From: Rubellimicrobium sp. CFH 75288
GTDB taxonomy: Bacteria; Pseudomonadota; Alphaproteobacteria; Rhodobacterales; Rhodobacteraceae
NCBI RefSeq assembly: GCF_009904055.1
Contig: NZ_WYDP01000003.1
Span: 248,001-312,000, forward strand
Length of the DNA: 64,000 nucleotides
Direction of reading: 5' to 3'
Shown here piece after piece: positions 29,676 through 39,880 of the stretch; position 1 is the stretch's first letter; each line of letters begins with the position of its first letter. The position numbers and the translations under genes are program-made. The notes under the pieces are model-generated. The model was not told the DNA's origin. It did no database searches and saw only the letters and a list, made by a program, of their open reading frames with translations.

Positions 29676-30977
29676 ATGCCCCGGTTCCACGTCAAGACCT
29701 ATGGCTGCCAGATGAACGTCCATGACGGCGAGCGCATGGCCGAGACGCTGGTCGCCCGCGGATGGACCGCGGCCGACAGTCCCGAAGATGCGGATCTGGT
29801 GGTCCTCAACACCTGCCACATCCGCGAGAAGGCGGCAGAGAAGGTCTATTCGGACATCGGCCGGCTGCGCCCCCTCAAGGCGGCCCGGCCGGGCATGCGG
29901 ATCGCCGTCGCGGGCTGCGTCGCCCAGGCCGAGGGGGCCGAGATCGTCGCCCGCGCGCCAGCCGTGGACGTCGTGGTGGGACCGCAGGCGATCCAGGATC
30001 TGCCCGCGCTGCTGGATCGCGCAGCCCTCGGCGAGGCGGTGGTCGAGACGGGCTTCCGCCCCGACGAGAAGTTCGCGCGCCTGCCGCCGCGGCGGGTGCG
30101 GGGGCCGTCGGCCTTCCTCACCGTGCAGGAGGGATGCGACAAGTTCTGCTCGTTCTGCGTGGTTCCCTATACTCGGGGTGCCGAGATCAGCCGTCCGCTC
30201 GCGCGGCTCGTCGCCGAGGCGGAGATGCTCGTGCGGCAGGGCGTGCGCGAGGTGACGCTGCTCGGGCAGAACGTCAATGCCTGGCACGGAGCGGAAGGGG
30301 GGCTCGCGGCGCTGATCGCGGCACTGGCGCGGATCGAGGGTCTCTGGCGGATCCGCTACACGACCTCGCATCCCAACGACATGGACGAGGCGCTGATCGA
30401 GGCGCACGGCACCCAGCCCAAGCTCATGCCCTATCTGCATCTGCCGGTGCAGTCCGGATCGGACCGGATCCTGAAGGCCATGAACCGCAAGCACCGGGCG
30501 GAGGACTATCTGCGCCTCGTCGAGCGGCTGCGAGCGGCCCGGCCCGATCTGGCGCTCAGCTCCGACTTCATCGTGGGCTTTCCCGGCGAAACGGAGGACG
30601 ATTTCGCGCAGACGCTTGCGCTGGTGGAGGCGGTCGGCTTCGCCTCGGCCTATTCCTTCAAGTTCTCGCCCCGGCCGGGCACGCCCGCGGCCGACCGTCC
30701 CGCCGTCGATCCCCACGAGGCGGACGACCGGCTGCGTCGCCTTCAGGCTCTGATCGACCGCCAGGCCCGCGCCGCCCAGCAGGCCGCGCTGGGCCGGACG
30801 GTGCGGGTGCTGTGGGACAAGCCGGGGCGTCATCCCGGCCAGATCGCGGGCCGCAGCGAGCACGCGGCCGCGGTCCATGCGGAGGGCGAGGCGCGACTCA
30901 TCGGCACGATCACGCCCGTCCGGCTGGTCGCTGCAGCGCCCCATTCCCTCCGCGGGGAGATCGTGCCCGCCGCCTGA
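29676..30977 (+). CDS. miaB: tRNA-2-methylthio-N6-dimethylallyladenosine synthase
   Basis: The 433-residue radical-SAM methylthiotransferase adds a methylthio group to i6A37 of tRNAs reading U-starting codons. Three N-terminal cluster cysteines (Cys11, Cys47, Cys81) and the radical-SAM triad Cys154/158/161 (GCDKFCSFC) are present, with a C-terminal TRAM domain. It is followed by a clear terminator. phoH, ybeY, corC and lnt lie downstream, the order commonly seen in alphaproteobacteria. Confidence 0.96.
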   Translation: MPRFHVKTYGCQMNVHDGERMAETLVARGWTAADSPEDADLVVLNTCHIREKAAEKVYSDIGRLRPLKAARPGMRIAVAGCVAQAEGAEIVARAPAVDVVVGPQAIQDLPALLDRAALGEAVVETGFRPDEKFARLPPRRVRGPSAFLTVQEGCDKFCSFCVVPYTRGAEISRPLARLVAEAEMLVRQGVREVTLLGQNVNAWHGAEGGLAALIAALARIEGLWRIRYTTSHPNDMDEALIEAHGTQPKLMPYLHLPVQSGSDRILKAMNRKHRAEDYLRLVERLRAARPDLALSSDFIVGFPGETEDDFAQTLALVEAVGFASAYSFKFSPRPGTPAADRPAVDPHEADDRLRRLQALIDRQARAAQQAALGRTVRVLWDKPGRHPGQIAGRSEHAAAVHAEGEARLIGTITPVRLVAAAPHSLRGEIVPAA

Positions 30978-31007
30978 GGGCGCCATTCCTTCCTGCAGCA
31001 GCGACAA

Positions 31008-31026
31008 TCCCGCCCTTCGGGCGGGA
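31008..31026 (+). terminator. Intrinsic terminator after miaB
   Basis: TCCCGCCC (31008-31015) pairs with GGGCGGGA (31019-31026) around a UUCG-type loop. It is followed by AACTGTTATCCTTTTG, a moderately U-rich tail. Confidence 0.75.
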
Positions 31027-31176
31027 ACTGTTATCCTTTTGTCCATGTTGGGCGATTGTGGCTTTTCAAGGGCGCGGATCGGGCCCGATAATGGCGTCCA
31101 AGCCACAGGGCTGCGGTCGTGGCTGGACGGCCGCTCTTGGCCCCTCGGGGGCCGCGGGAAAGGGCAAGGAGACGAC

Positions 31177-31542
31177 ATGAGAACGCTGATCTTGGGGCTT
31201 CTGGCCTCGGTCGGTCTGGCCGTTCCGGCCATGGCCGACCACACGCATCGCGGGCACGGGCATCAGTATCACGCGCTCGACCAGGCCGGACATCGCCATG
31301 TGTCCGCCTCGGGCGGCACGATCGTCGTGCAGTGCTTCCGTGGTCCCTGGGTGGAGACGATCTGGGACCGGCCCACGGCCGTGTTTCTCGATTCGCTGGT
31401 GGCGGTGGGCTACGATTATGCCACGGCGCACGCGATCGCGTTCCGGATCTGCAAGGACGTGAACCTTGTCGGCGATCTCGGCGCGCTGCGGGCGGAGATG
31501 GAGCGGATCGTCGCGGAATCGCCGCGCTACCGCCGCCGCTGA
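31177..31542 (+). CDS. Small secreted His-rich protein, function unknown
   Basis: The 121-residue product has a signal peptide (about 1-20, ending PAMA). A His cluster follows immediately (DHTHRGHGHQYHALDQAGHRH), suggesting metal binding near the mature N-terminus. The rest is a compact, partly helical domain with two cysteines (VVQCFRG, RICKDVN) that could form a disulfide. An AAGGAG site precedes the ATG. It stands alone between terminators. No family is recognised. Confidence 0.7.
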   Translation: MRTLILGLLASVGLAVPAMADHTHRGHGHQYHALDQAGHRHVSASGGTIVVQCFRGPWVETIWDRPTAVFLDSLVAVGYDYATAHAIAFRICKDVNLVGDLGALRAEMERIVAESPRYRRR

Positions 31543-31890
31543 GCCGGGGGCGCGCCGGCACGGCGACGGAGTGTCGCCGGGCCTGCCACAAAACCGGTCG
31601 GTTCCGGGTTGCAATTGCCGCCGATCCGGCCAATCTGTGACCGACGCGGCCGGGGCGGCGGGATCGTCGCGGCGGCCGGCTCCATGTCACTCAGGGTTCC
31701 CGGATGGCCTCTCCGGGACCGCACCGAAGGGGCCGCAGTCCACGGGCTGCGGCCCTTCTCCTTGATCTCCGCCGAGGAAACGGACCCCACCGGGGCCGTC
31801 GCGCGTTCAGGAGGCAGGCGCGGGACCGCTTGCGCGGCGGACCCGGCCGCGCCACCATGCCGACGAGGCGCACCGAGAGGAGACACGACC
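31543..31890. other. Intergenic leader of phoH with two hairpins
   Basis: No gene is supported. CGGCGAC/GTCGCCG (31561-31579) forms a hairpin right after the His-rich gene. GGGCCGCAG (31730-31738) pairs with CTGCGGCCC (31747-31755) and is followed by TTCTCCTTG, a terminator-like structure 135 bp before the phoH start. The phoH frame stays open through this region, but the protein homology does not extend into it. Confidence 0.45.
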
Positions 31891-32949
31891 CTGCCCGTCA
31901 CCGCCCTGACCGCCTCTGCCGCTCCCGCTGCGGGCGAGACCGTGCTGGAGTTTCCGGACAACTTCCTCCTCATCGACCTGTGCGGCGAGCACGACCGCCA
32001 CATCGCCCAGCTCGAGGACCGGCTGTCCGTGCAGGTCGCGCGCCGCGGCAACCGTCTGGCGATCCACGGCGAACCCGACTCCCAGACCCGCGCGGCCGAG
32101 GTTCTCCGGGCGCTGTATCAGCGGCTCGAATCGGGCCGCGGCATCGAGCCCGCCGACATCGACCGCGAGTTGCGGATGGGCCGGAGCCTGGGCGATGCAG
32201 GGCTGCAGGACGGCGACCAGGCGGAGCTGTTCGGCGACAGGATGGGCGATCGGGTGGAGATCAAGACCCGCCGCAAGGTCGTCGAGCCCCGGACCCAGAC
32301 GCAGCGCGCCTATGTGCGCGCCCTCTACGACCACGAACTGGCCTTCGGCATCGGCCCGGCAGGCACCGGCAAGACCTATCTGGCGGTGGCCGTCGGGGTC
32401 TCGCTGTTCCTGGGTGGGCACGTGGACCGGATCGTGCTCTCCCGGCCTGCCGTCGAGGCGGGCGAACGGCTGGGCTTCCTGCCGGGGGATGCCAAGGAGA
32501 AGGTCGATCCCTACATGCAGCCGCTCTACGACGCGCTGCACGACTTCCTGCCGGCGCGCCAGGTGCAGAAGATGATCGAGGAGAAGATCATCGAGATCGC
32601 GCCGCTCGCCTTCATGCGCGGGCGCACGCTGAGCCATGCCTTCGTGGTGCTGGACGAGGCGCAGAATGCGACATCCATGCAGATGAAGATGTTTCTCACC
32701 CGGCTGGGCGAAGGGTCGAGGATGGTCGTGACGGGCGACCGGACCCAGATCGACCTGCCCCGCGGCGTCTCCTCGGGGCTTCTGGAGGCGGAGCGTCTTC
32801 TGGCGGACATCCCGCGCATCTCCTTCACGCGGTTCACTTCGGCCGATGTGGTCCGCCATCCGCTGGTGGCGGCGATCATCGAGGCCTACGACGCCGATGC
32901 CGCAGCCTCCTCCCGGCGGGAGGCCGGCGCCGCCGCTGCGGGAGGCTGA
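31891..32949 (+). CDS. PhoH family ATPase
   Basis: The 352-residue protein has a small N-terminal domain and a PhoH helicase-like ATPase with Walker A GPAGTGKT, Walker B FVVLDEAQN and 'SRPAVEAGERLGFLPGD'. PhoH-like proteins act with YbeY in RNA processing. Homology begins at 'ETVLEFPDNFLLIDLCGEHD', and no ATG, GTG or TTG lies suitably before it. AGGAG at 31878-31882 points to the CTG at 31891 as start, an unusual choice. The far upstream ATG at 31684 would add a Pro/Arg-rich leader without a ribosome site. ybeY follows after four bases. Confidence 0.88.
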   Translation: MPVTALTASAAPAAGETVLEFPDNFLLIDLCGEHDRHIAQLEDRLSVQVARRGNRLAIHGEPDSQTRAAEVLRALYQRLESGRGIEPADIDRELRMGRSLGDAGLQDGDQAELFGDRMGDRVEIKTRRKVVEPRTQTQRAYVRALYDHELAFGIGPAGTGKTYLAVAVGVSLFLGGHVDRIVLSRPAVEAGERLGFLPGDAKEKVDPYMQPLYDALHDFLPARQVQKMIEEKIIEIAPLAFMRGRTLSHAFVVLDEAQNATSMQMKMFLTRLGEGSRMVVTGDRTQIDLPRGVSSGLLEAERLLADIPRISFTRFTSADVVRHPLVAAIIEAYDADAAASSRREAGAAAAGG

Positions 32950-32953
32950 TCCC

Positions 32954-33508
32954 ATGTCGGGCGCTCCGCTGGTCGAGACGCTCTGCGAGGATGCCCGCTG
33001 GGAGGCCGCCGGGCTGGACGTCCTGGCCGAGCGCGGCGCGGAAGCCGCGCTGCGCCGCCTCGGGCTCGATCCGGCGCGCTACGAGATCAGCCTCCTGGGC
33101 TGCAACGATGCCCGCATCGCCGATCTGAATGCCGACTTCCGCGGCAAGCCGCAGCCGACGAACGTCCTGTCCTGGCCGTCGGCCGAACGCGCTGCCGCGC
33201 GGCCGGGCGAGCTGCCCCGCCTGCCGCCTCCCTCGGCGGCCGGGCCGGTGGCGCTGGGCGATATCGCCATCGCCTTCGAGACCTGTCAGCGGGAGGCGGA
33301 GGAGGCCGGGCGTCCGCTGGCCCATCACGCCCTTCACCTCGTCGTCCACGCGACGCTGCACCTGCTGGGCTTCGACCACGACCACGAGGCCGATGCCGAG
33401 CTGATGGAACGGATCGAAAGCGAGATCGTGACCGGCCTCGGTCTTGCCGATCCTTACGGGCCTCTGGCAGAAGGGGCCGCGACGGAGGGAACCCCCCAGG
33501 ATGTCTGA
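32954..33508 (+). CDS. ybeY: Endoribonuclease YbeY (rRNA maturation factor)
   Basis: The 184-residue metalloprotein carries the zinc motif H3xH5xH as His132, His136 and His142 in HATLHLLGFDHDH. YbeY takes part in 16S rRNA 3' end maturation and ribosome quality control. It is longer than E. coli YbeY through a Pro-rich insert around residues 80-100. It overlaps corC by eight bases, and phoH precedes it, the classic phoH-ybeY-corC-lnt block. Confidence 0.94.
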   Translation: MSGAPLVETLCEDARWEAAGLDVLAERGAEAALRRLGLDPARYEISLLGCNDARIADLNADFRGKPQPTNVLSWPSAERAAARPGELPRLPPPSAAGPVALGDIAIAFETCQREAEEAGRPLAHHALHLVVHATLHLLGFDHDHEADAELMERIESEIVTGLGLADPYGPLAEGAATEGTPQDV

Positions 33509-34376
33509 CGCAACCCTGCCTGCCTCGGCCGAAGGCCGCGGCGAGGAGCCCGCTCCCGAAGGCCACAGTCGAGGCGGCTTCCTGTCCCGGCTGATCGAGG
33601 CGCTCAACCCGATCGACGAGGCTCACCCGGCCGCGCGCGCGTCTGCGGCCACGCCGAGCCTCGGGACGTTGCGGCGGCTGCGGGTGGAGGATGTCGCCGT
33701 TCCCAAGGCCGAGATCGTGGCCGTTCCCGACACGATCACCCTGCCCCAGCTCGTCGAGGTGTTCCGCAGTTCCGGCCGCACCCGCGTGCCGGTCTACGAA
33801 GGCTCGCTCGATCAGCCCATCGGGATCGTGAACCTCAAGGACGTGGCCCTGCGGCACGGCTTCGGCGCGGAGGGCGAGTTCCGCCTGCGCGACCTTCTGC
33901 GGCCTCTCCTCTACGTCCCGCCGACCATGCCGCTCGCCGTGCTGCTGCAGAAGATGCAGGCCGAGCGCATCCACATGGCGCTGGTGATCGACGAATACGG
34001 AGGCACCGACGGGCTGTGCACGATCGAGGACCTTCTCGAGACGCTGGTGGGTGACATCGCCGACGAACATGACGAGGCCGAGCCGCCGCCCTTCGTCGCC
34101 GAGGGACCCGGCGTCTGGATCGTCGATGCCGGGGCCGAGCTCGAGGAGTTCGAGGAGCAGATCGGCCTCGACCTGACCGCCCACGAGGAGATCGACGCCG
34201 AGGAGGTGGATACGGTCGGCGGCCTGGTCTTCTATCTGGCGGGGCACGTCCCCAAGCCGGGGCAGGTCGTCCTGCATCCCGACGGTCACCGGTTCGAGGT
34301 TCTGGAGGCCGACGGTCGCCGCATCCGCCGCCTCCGGGTCCGTCTGGCGCCGGCCGACGGGACCGGAGAGCCGTGA
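33501..34376 (+). CDS. corC: CorC/HlyC-type CBS-domain protein
   Basis: The 291-residue cytoplasmic protein has two CBS domains (about 65-190, with [20 protein letters not shown] and [21 protein letters not shown]). A C-terminal transporter-associated domain follows, with '[20 protein letters not shown]'. Family members are linked to magnesium and cobalt handling. There is no membrane domain. The end overlaps lnt by GTGA. Confidence 0.9.
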   Translation: MSDATLPASAEGRGEEPAPEGHSRGGFLSRLIEALNPIDEAHPAARASAATPSLGTLRRLRVEDVAVPKAEIVAVPDTITLPQLVEVFRSSGRTRVPVYEGSLDQPIGIVNLKDVALRHGFGAEGEFRLRDLLRPLLYVPPTMPLAVLLQKMQAERIHMALVIDEYGGTDGLCTIEDLLETLVGDIADEHDEAEPPPFVAEGPGVWIVDAGAELEEFEEQIGLDLTAHEEIDAEEVDTVGGLVFYLAGHVPKPGQVVLHPDGHRFEVLEADGRRIRRLRVRLAPADGTGEP

Positions 34377-35887
34377 CAGCGGCCCTCCGCGGCCGGGCGT
34401 TGCCCGGCCTCGCGGCCCGGTCCCGGCCGCTCCGCCTGCTCGCCTGGACGGGGCTCGGCGGGATTCTGGCGCTGGGGCAGGTCCCCTTCGGCCTCTGGCC
34501 TCTGGCCCTCGCGGCGCTGGCCGCCGCCATCGGGGCGGCGGACCGCCGGTCGGCGGGGTTCGCCGAAGGCTGGGCGCTCGGACTCGGGCATTTCGGCGTG
34601 GCGCTGCACTGGATCGTCGAGCCGTTCCTGGTCGAACCCGACCTGTTCGGCTGGATGGCGCCCTTCGGGCTGGCGCTGATGGCCGGCGGGCTCGCCCTGT
34701 TCTGGGGGGCGGCGTTCGGCGCGGCGCGGGCGCTGCGCGGCGGCGGTCTGGGGCTCGTGGCGCTCTGGTCCGGTGCCGAGGCGCTGCGCTCGCTCGCCTT
34801 CGACGGCTTTCCCTGGGCCCTGATCGGGCATGTCTGGATCGGCACCCCGATCATGCAGGCGGCCGCCCTCATCGGACCGCATGGCCTGACCCTCGGCACG
34901 CTCCTGTTCGCGCTCTGGGTGGTGCGGCTCGGGGCCGGCCCCCGGCTGGCGGCGCCGGCGGCGCTCGGGCTGGCTGTCTGGCTCCTGCTCGCCCCCGGAC
35001 CTGCAGGCCCCCCCGATCCCGCCGCGCCCGTGCTGCGCCTCGTCCAGCCCAACGTCCCCCAGGCGGAAAAGTGGGACCCCGCCCGCCAGCAGGAGCATCT
35101 GGACCGCCTTCTCGCGCTGTCGGACGGGGAGGCCGGCGCCGCCCTGACCGTCTGGCCCGAAACCGCGCTGGCCCAGCCGCTCGACCGCGCGGGACCGATC
35201 CTCGCCGAGGGTGCGCGGCGCGCCCGGTCGCCGGTGGCCAGCGGTGTCATCCGCAGCGAGGGGGGGCGCTGGTTCAACAGCCTGGTGCTGACCGATGCGG
35301 CCGGTGCGCCCGTCGCGCTCTACGACAAGGCCCACCTGACCCCGTTCGGCGAATACATCCCCTTTCAGGCATGGCTGTCGCGCTGGGGATTGCGCGGTCT
35401 GGCCGATGTCATGGGCGAGGGTTTCGCAGCCGGACCGGGGCCCGCCTTGATGGATCTGCCCGGCGTCGGACCTGCGCGGCCGCTGATCTGCTACGAGGGC
35501 ATCTTTGCCGAAGAGATCGCGGCGCCGGGCGGGCGGCCGCGCCTCCTGCTGCTCGTGACCAACGATGCCTGGTTCGGCAACTGGGCCGGACCGCGGCAGC
35601 ACCTGTCGCTGGCGCGGCTGCGGGCGGTGGAGCAGGGCGTGCCCGTGGCCCGGGCCGCCAATACGGGCATCTCCGCCATGATCGACGCGCAGGGCCGCGT
35701 CCTGGCCTCCCTGCCGCTCAACGCCGCGGGCGCCATCGAGAGCCCCCTGCCGCCGGTGCGCCCCCCCACGCCCTACGGCCGCTGGGGCGACTGGCCCGCC
35801 CTTCTGGCGATGGGCTGTCTCCTCGGCGCGGCGATGCTGCGGCGCCGGGGTGGAGCGGGGATTGACCCCGGGGCGGCGCGGCCCTAG
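34373..35887 (+). CDS. lnt: Apolipoprotein N-acyltransferase
   Basis: The 504-residue inner-membrane enzyme adds the third acyl chain to lipoproteins. About seven membrane helices surround a periplasmic nitrilase domain whose triad is visible: Glu263 (WPETALAQ), Lys319 (YDKAHLTPFGEY) and Cys373 (ICYEGIFAEEI). The GTG start overlaps the corC stop. The SAM riboswitch of metK begins 13 bases after its stop. Confidence 0.95.
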   Translation: MTAALRGRALPGLAARSRPLRLLAWTGLGGILALGQVPFGLWPLALAALAAAIGAADRRSAGFAEGWALGLGHFGVALHWIVEPFLVEPDLFGWMAPFGLALMAGGLALFWGAAFGAARALRGGGLGLVALWSGAEALRSLAFDGFPWALIGHVWIGTPIMQAAALIGPHGLTLGTLLFALWVVRLGAGPRLAAPAALGLAVWLLLAPGPAGPPDPAAPVLRLVQPNVPQAEKWDPARQQEHLDRLLALSDGEAGAALTVWPETALAQPLDRAGPILAEGARRARSPVASGVIRSEGGRWFNSLVLTDAAGAPVALYDKAHLTPFGEYIPFQAWLSRWGLRGLADVMGEGFAAGPGPALMDLPGVGPARPLICYEGIFAEEIAAPGGRPRLLLLVTNDAWFGNWAGPRQHLSLARLRAVEQGVPVARAANTGISAMIDAQGRVLASLPLNAAGAIESPLPPVRPPTPYGRWGDWPALLAMGCLLGAAMLRRRGGAGIDPGAARP

Positions 35888-35899
35888 GCCGGAGCGGTT

Positions 35900-35946
35900 C
35901 CCGTCACAACGGCTTCCTGGCGTGGCGGGTGAAATCCCAATGGAGC
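35900..35946 (+). promoter_or_regulatory. SAM/SAH riboswitch upstream of metK
   Basis: CCCGTCAC (35900-35907) pairs with GTGGCGGG (35922-35929). The loop AACGGCTTCCTGGC between them and the downstream CAATGGAGC match the SAM/SAH riboswitch class that is known upstream of metK in Rhodobacterales. The GCTTCC loop can pair with GGAGC at 35942-35946, which is also the ribosome site of metK. Ligand binding would therefore hide the ribosome site and shut off translation when SAM is plentiful. Confidence 0.9.
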
Positions 35947-35953
35947 GCCCCCC

Positions 35954-37144
35954 ATGTCCCGCCTCGATTATGTCTTCACCTCGGAATCCGTCTCCGAGGG
36001 GCATCCCGACAAGCTGTGCGACCGCATCTCCGATTCCGTCCTCGACGCCTTCCTGGCCGAGGACCCGCGCGCCCGGGTCGCCTGCGAGGCGTTCGCCACC
36101 ACGGGCTTCGTCGCCATCGGAGGCGAGGTGGGGCTGACCGACCGCAGCAAGATGCGCGAGTTCTTGGACCGCGTGGAGGGGATCGCGCGGGACTGCATCC
36201 GCGACATCGGCTACGAGCAGGACAAGTTCCACTGGCGCACCTGCGAGATCCGCAACCTCCTGCACGAGCAGTCGGCCCACATCGCCCAGGGCGTCACCGG
36301 AGAGCGGGGCGAGGAAGGGGCGGGCGACCAGGGCATCATGTTCGGCTACGCGACCCGCGAGACGGCCGAACTGATGCCTGCCCCCATCCACTATGCCCAT
36401 GCGGTGCTGCGCCGCCTGGCCGAGGCGCGCAAGTCCGGGGCCGAGCCGCTGCTGCGGCCCGATGCCAAGACCCAGCTCACGCTGCGCTATGCGGGCGGGC
36501 GGCCCGTGGAAGTCACGACCATCGTGCTGTCCACCCAGCACGAGAGCGAGGCCCAGTCGAGCGCCGACATCCGCGCCATCGTCGAGCCCTATGTGCGCGA
36601 GGTGCTGCCCGAGGGCTGGATCACCCGCGACACGCAATGGTGGGTGAACCCGACGGGCGCCTTCGTGATCGGGGGACCCGACGGGGATGCGGGGCTGACG
36701 GGGCGCAAGATCATCGTGGACACCTATGGCGGCGCGGCGCCGCACGGGGGCGGGGCCTTCTCGGGCAAGGACCCGAGCAAGGTGGACCGCTCGGCCGCCT
36801 ATGCGGCGCGCTACCTCGCCAAGAACGTGGTGGCGGCGGGGCTGGCCGAGCGCTGCACGATCCAGCTCTCCTACGCGATCGGTGTCGCAAGACCGCTGTC
36901 GATCTATGCCGACCTGCACGGGACCGGCGCGGTCGATGCCGCCGCGATCGAGCGGGCGATCCCGGAGGTCATGGACCTGACCCCGCGGGGCATCCGCGAG
37001 CATCTGGGGCTGAACCGCCCGATCTATGCCCGCACGGCCGCCTACGGCCATTTCGGCCGGCCGCCCGAGGCGGACGGGGGCTTTTCCTGGGAGCGGGTGG
37101 ACCTGGCCGACAGCCTGCGCCGCGCCGTGGCCCTCGCCGCCTGA
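35954..37144 (+). CDS. metK: S-adenosylmethionine synthetase
   Basis: The 396-residue enzyme makes SAM from methionine and ATP. Motifs seen are '[20 protein letters not shown]' with the catalytic His, [12 protein letters not shown] and [16 protein letters not shown]. Length is normal. The ATG lies eight bases after the GGAG embedded in the riboswitch, giving direct feedback by the product. trmB follows on the same strand after a short hairpin. Confidence 0.97.
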   Translation: MSRLDYVFTSESVSEGHPDKLCDRISDSVLDAFLAEDPRARVACEAFATTGFVAIGGEVGLTDRSKMREFLDRVEGIARDCIRDIGYEQDKFHWRTCEIRNLLHEQSAHIAQGVTGERGEEGAGDQGIMFGYATRETAELMPAPIHYAHAVLRRLAEARKSGAEPLLRPDAKTQLTLRYAGGRPVEVTTIVLSTQHESEAQSSADIRAIVEPYVREVLPEGWITRDTQWWVNPTGAFVIGGPDGDAGLTGRKIIVDTYGGAAPHGGGAFSGKDPSKVDRSAAYAARYLAKNVVAAGLAERCTIQLSYAIGVARPLSIYADLHGTGAVDAAAIERAIPEVMDLTPRGIREHLGLNRPIYARTAAYGHFGRPPEADGGFSWERVDLADSLRRAVALAA

Positions 37145-37158
37145 GCCCGCCTTGACCC

Positions 37159-37173
37159 CCCCGCGAAGCGGGG
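37159..37173 (+). other. GC hairpin between metK and trmB
   Basis: CCCCGC (37159-37164) pairs with GCGGGG (37168-37173) around GAA. No U-run follows, so it may be a weak or Rho-aided terminator or an RNA-stabilising element. Confidence 0.35.
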
Positions 37174-37189
37174 CGACAGGGCCGGTCCC

Positions 37190-37888
37190 ATGAGCGACGG
37201 CAAGACCGAGGCGGAGGGGGCGCGGCCGTGGCGCAACCTCTACGGGCGGCGGCACGGCAAGGCGCTGCGGCCGCAGCAGGAGGAGCGGATGGCGCGGGGC
37301 CTCGCGGCGCTGCGGCTGCCCGGCGTGGACTGGGACGAGAACCCGGAGCGCCGCCCGCTCGGGGGGCTGCCGGCGCGCGTCTGGCTCGAGATCGGGTTCG
37401 GGGGCGGCGAGCACCTGCACCATCTGGCGCGCGCGCATCCGGGCGTGCTGATGCTGGGGGCCGAGCCCTTCGTCAACGGGATCGCAAGCCTCTGCGGGCA
37501 CTGGGACCGCGAGCGGGTGGAGAACCTGCGCATCCATCCGGGCGATGCGCGCGACCTGCTCGACGTGCTGCCCGAGGGGGCGGTGGAGCGGGCCTTCCTG
37601 CTCTATCCCGATCCCTGGCCCAAGGCGCGCCACCATCGCCGCCGCTTCGTCACGCCGGAGCCGCTGGCGCAGTTGCGGCGCGCCTTGCGGCCGGGGGCCT
37701 TGTTCCACCTCGCCACCGACATCGAGGACTATGTCCGGCAGGCGCTGGAGGAGGTGCCGCGGGCGGGCTTCGTCCTCGAGACCGGGCCCGCGGGCGAGCC
37801 GTGGGAGGGCTGGCCGGGGACGCGCTACGAGCGCAAGGCCCTGCGGGAGGGGCGGCGGCCCCTCTACGCGACCTTCCGCCGCCCGTGA
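37190..37888 (+). CDS. trmB: tRNA (guanine-N7-)-methyltransferase
   Basis: The 232-residue enzyme makes 7-methylguanosine at position 46 of tRNA. The SAM-binding 'VWLEIGFGGGEHLHHLARAHP' and the family-specific 'FLLYPDPWPKARHHRRRFV' are intact. It lies between metK and aroA on the same strand. Confidence 0.95.
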   Translation: MSDGKTEAEGARPWRNLYGRRHGKALRPQQEERMARGLAALRLPGVDWDENPERRPLGGLPARVWLEIGFGGGEHLHHLARAHPGVLMLGAEPFVNGIASLCGHWDRERVENLRIHPGDARDLLDVLPEGAVERAFLLYPDPWPKARHHRRRFVTPEPLAQLRRALRPGALFHLATDIEDYVRQALEEVPRAGFVLETGPAGEPWEGWPGTRYERKALREGRRPLYATFRRP

Positions 37889-37924
37889 GCCTTGGCTAAA
37901 GGGGGCGCGACCAGAGGAGAGTCC

Positions 37925-39268
37925 ATGTCCGGCCATGCCAGCCCCAGACCCCTTCGCGCCCGCCCGGGCCATCCCCTGCGCGGCACGGCCGACGTGCCGG
38001 GCGACAAGTCCGTCTCGCACCGGGCGCTGATCCTGGGCGCGCTCGCGGTGGGGGAGACGCGGATCGAGGGGCTGCTCGAGGGGCAGGACGTGCTGGACAC
38101 CGCCGCCGCGATGCGCGCCTTCGGGGCCGAGGTCCTGCGGGACGGCACCGGGTGGGTGGTCCACGGCGTGGGCACCGGGGGCTTTGCCGAGCCGGGCGAC
38201 GTGATCGATTGCGGCAATTCCGGCACCGGGGTGCGGCTGGTCATGGGGGCGATGGCGACCACGCCGATCGTCGCAACCTTTACCGGGGACGCCTCGCTGC
38301 GGCGCCGTCCCATGGGGCGGGTGACGGAGCCGCTCGCGCTGTTCGGGGCGCGCGCGCTGGGGCGCGAGGGCGGGCGGCTGCCCATGACGGTGGAAGGCGC
38401 GCGCGATCCGGTGCCCGTCCGCTATATTCTGCCCGTGGCCTCGGCGCAGGTGAAGTCGGCGATCCTGCTCGCCGGGCTCAATGCGCCGGGCGAGACGGTC
38501 GTGATCGAACGGGAGGCCACGCGCGACCATACCGAGCGGATGCTGCGCGGATTCGGCGCGGAGGTCTCGGTCGAGGAGGGGCCGGAGGGGCGCGTCGTCA
38601 CCCTGTCGGGCCAGCCGGAGCTGCGGGCGCAGCGCGTCGCCGTGCCGCGCGACCCGTCCTCGGCCGCCTTTCCGGTCTGCGCGGCGCTGGTCGTGCCGGG
38701 CTCGGAGGTGCGGGTGCCGCGCATCGGGCTCAACCCCACGCGGGCGGGCCTCTACGAGACCCTGCGCGAGATGGGGGCGGACCTGTCCTTCGAGAACCGC
38801 CGCGAGGAGGGGGGCGAGCCGGTCGCCGACTTGGTGGCGCGCTTCGGCGGCGCGCTGCGGGGCGTGGAGGTCCCGCCCGAGCGGGCCGCGAGCATGATCG
38901 ACGAATACCCGATCCTGGGCGTCGTCGCGGCCTTTGCCGAGGGGCCCACCGTGATGCGGGGGGTGCGCGAGCTGCGCGTCAAGGAGAGCGACCGGATCGA
39001 CGCCATGGCCCATGTGCTGCGCGCGGCCGGCGTGGAGGTCGAGGAGGGCGAGGACTGGTGGATCGTCCACGGGCGCGGCGCGGACGGCGTGCGGGGCGGG
39101 GCCGTGGCCGAGGCGCGGCTGGACCACCGCATCGCCATGAGCGCGCTGATCCTGGGCATGGCCGCCCGCGAGGGGATGGCAGTGGACGATGCCGGGCCCA
39201 TCGCCACGTCCTTTCCGGTCTTCGAGCGGCTGATGGCGGATCTGGGCGCCGTGCTGGAGCCGGGCTGA
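37925..39268 (+). CDS. aroA: 3-phosphoshikimate 1-carboxyvinyltransferase (EPSP synthase)
   Basis: The 447-residue shikimate-pathway enzyme shows '[17 protein letters not shown]', '[14 protein letters not shown]', [10 protein letters not shown] and '[14 protein letters not shown]'. The pattern fits the alphaproteobacterial class II type related to glyphosate-tolerant forms, but tolerance cannot be judged from these residues alone. AGAGGAGAG before the ATG at 37925 chooses it over an upstream TTG. cmk follows directly. Confidence 0.96.
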   Translation: MSGHASPRPLRARPGHPLRGTADVPGDKSVSHRALILGALAVGETRIEGLLEGQDVLDTAAAMRAFGAEVLRDGTGWVVHGVGTGGFAEPGDVIDCGNSGTGVRLVMGAMATTPIVATFTGDASLRRRPMGRVTEPLALFGARALGREGGRLPMTVEGARDPVPVRYILPVASAQVKSAILLAGLNAPGETVVIEREATRDHTERMLRGFGAEVSVEEGPEGRVVTLSGQPELRAQRVAVPRDPSSAAFPVCAALVVPGSEVRVPRIGLNPTRAGLYETLREMGADLSFENRREEGGEPVADLVARFGGALRGVEVPPERAASMIDEYPILGVVAAFAEGPTVMRGVRELRVKESDRIDAMAHVLRAAGVEVEEGEDWWIVHGRGADGVRGGAVAEARLDHRIAMSALILGMAAREGMAVDDAGPIATSFPVFERLMADLGAVLEPG

Positions 39269-39880
39269 GTGCCGTTCACGGTCGCCATCGACGGGCCCGC
39301 GGCGGCCGGCAAGGGCACGGTTGCCCGCGCCGTGGCCGAGGCCACGGGCTTTGCGCATCTGGACACGGGGCTGCTCTACCGCGCCGTGGGGCTGGCCGCT
39401 CTGGAGGGGGCCGACCCGGTCGAGGCGGCGCGGAGCCTGACGCCCGGCGCTCTGGAGGACGGGCGGCTGCGGGGGCCCGAGGTGGCGCAGGCGGCCTCGC
39501 GCGTGGCGGCCGACCCGGCGGTGCGGGCGGCGCTCCTCGAGATGCAGCGGCGATTCGCCCGGCGCGAAGGGGGTGCGGTGCTGGACGGGCGCGACATCGG
39601 CACCGCCGTCTGCCCCGAGGCCGAGGTCAAGCTGTTCGTCACCGCGAGCGACGTCACGCGCGCCGAGCGGCGCTGGCGCGAGCTGCGCGCGGCCGGGCGC
39701 GAGGTCGGACTGGAGGAGACGCTGCGCGAGCTGCGCGCGCGCGACGCCAGGGATGCCGGCCGCGAGGCCGCGCCCCTGCGCATCGCCCCCGATGCCGTGG
39801 TCCTCGACACCACCGCCATGGGCATCGACGAGGCCGTGGCCGCCGCCCTGCGCGTGGTGCGCGAGCGGCTGGGGCGCTGA
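39269..39880 (+). CDS. cmk: Cytidylate kinase
   Basis: The 203-residue NMP kinase phosphorylates CMP and dCMP. The P-loop is [14 protein letters not shown] (short Walker A), with '[20 protein letters not shown]' and '[17 protein letters not shown]'. The GTG start directly follows the aroA stop. aroA-cmk-rpsA is a common order; here 600 bp separate cmk from rpsA. Confidence 0.95.
   Translation: MPFTVAIDGPAAAGKGTVARAVAEATGFAHLDTGLLYRAVGLAALEGADPVEAARSLTPGALEDGRLRGPEVAQAASRVAADPAVRAALLEMQRRFARREGGAVLDGRDIGTAVCPEAEVKLFVTASDVTRAERRWRELRAAGREVGLEETLRELRARDARDAGREAAPLRIAPDAVVLDTTAMGIDEAVAAALRVVRERLGR

Noticed and set aside
37159-37173. Intrinsic terminator between metK and trmB.
   Set aside because: The hairpin is good but no U-run follows, so it is listed only as a hairpin.
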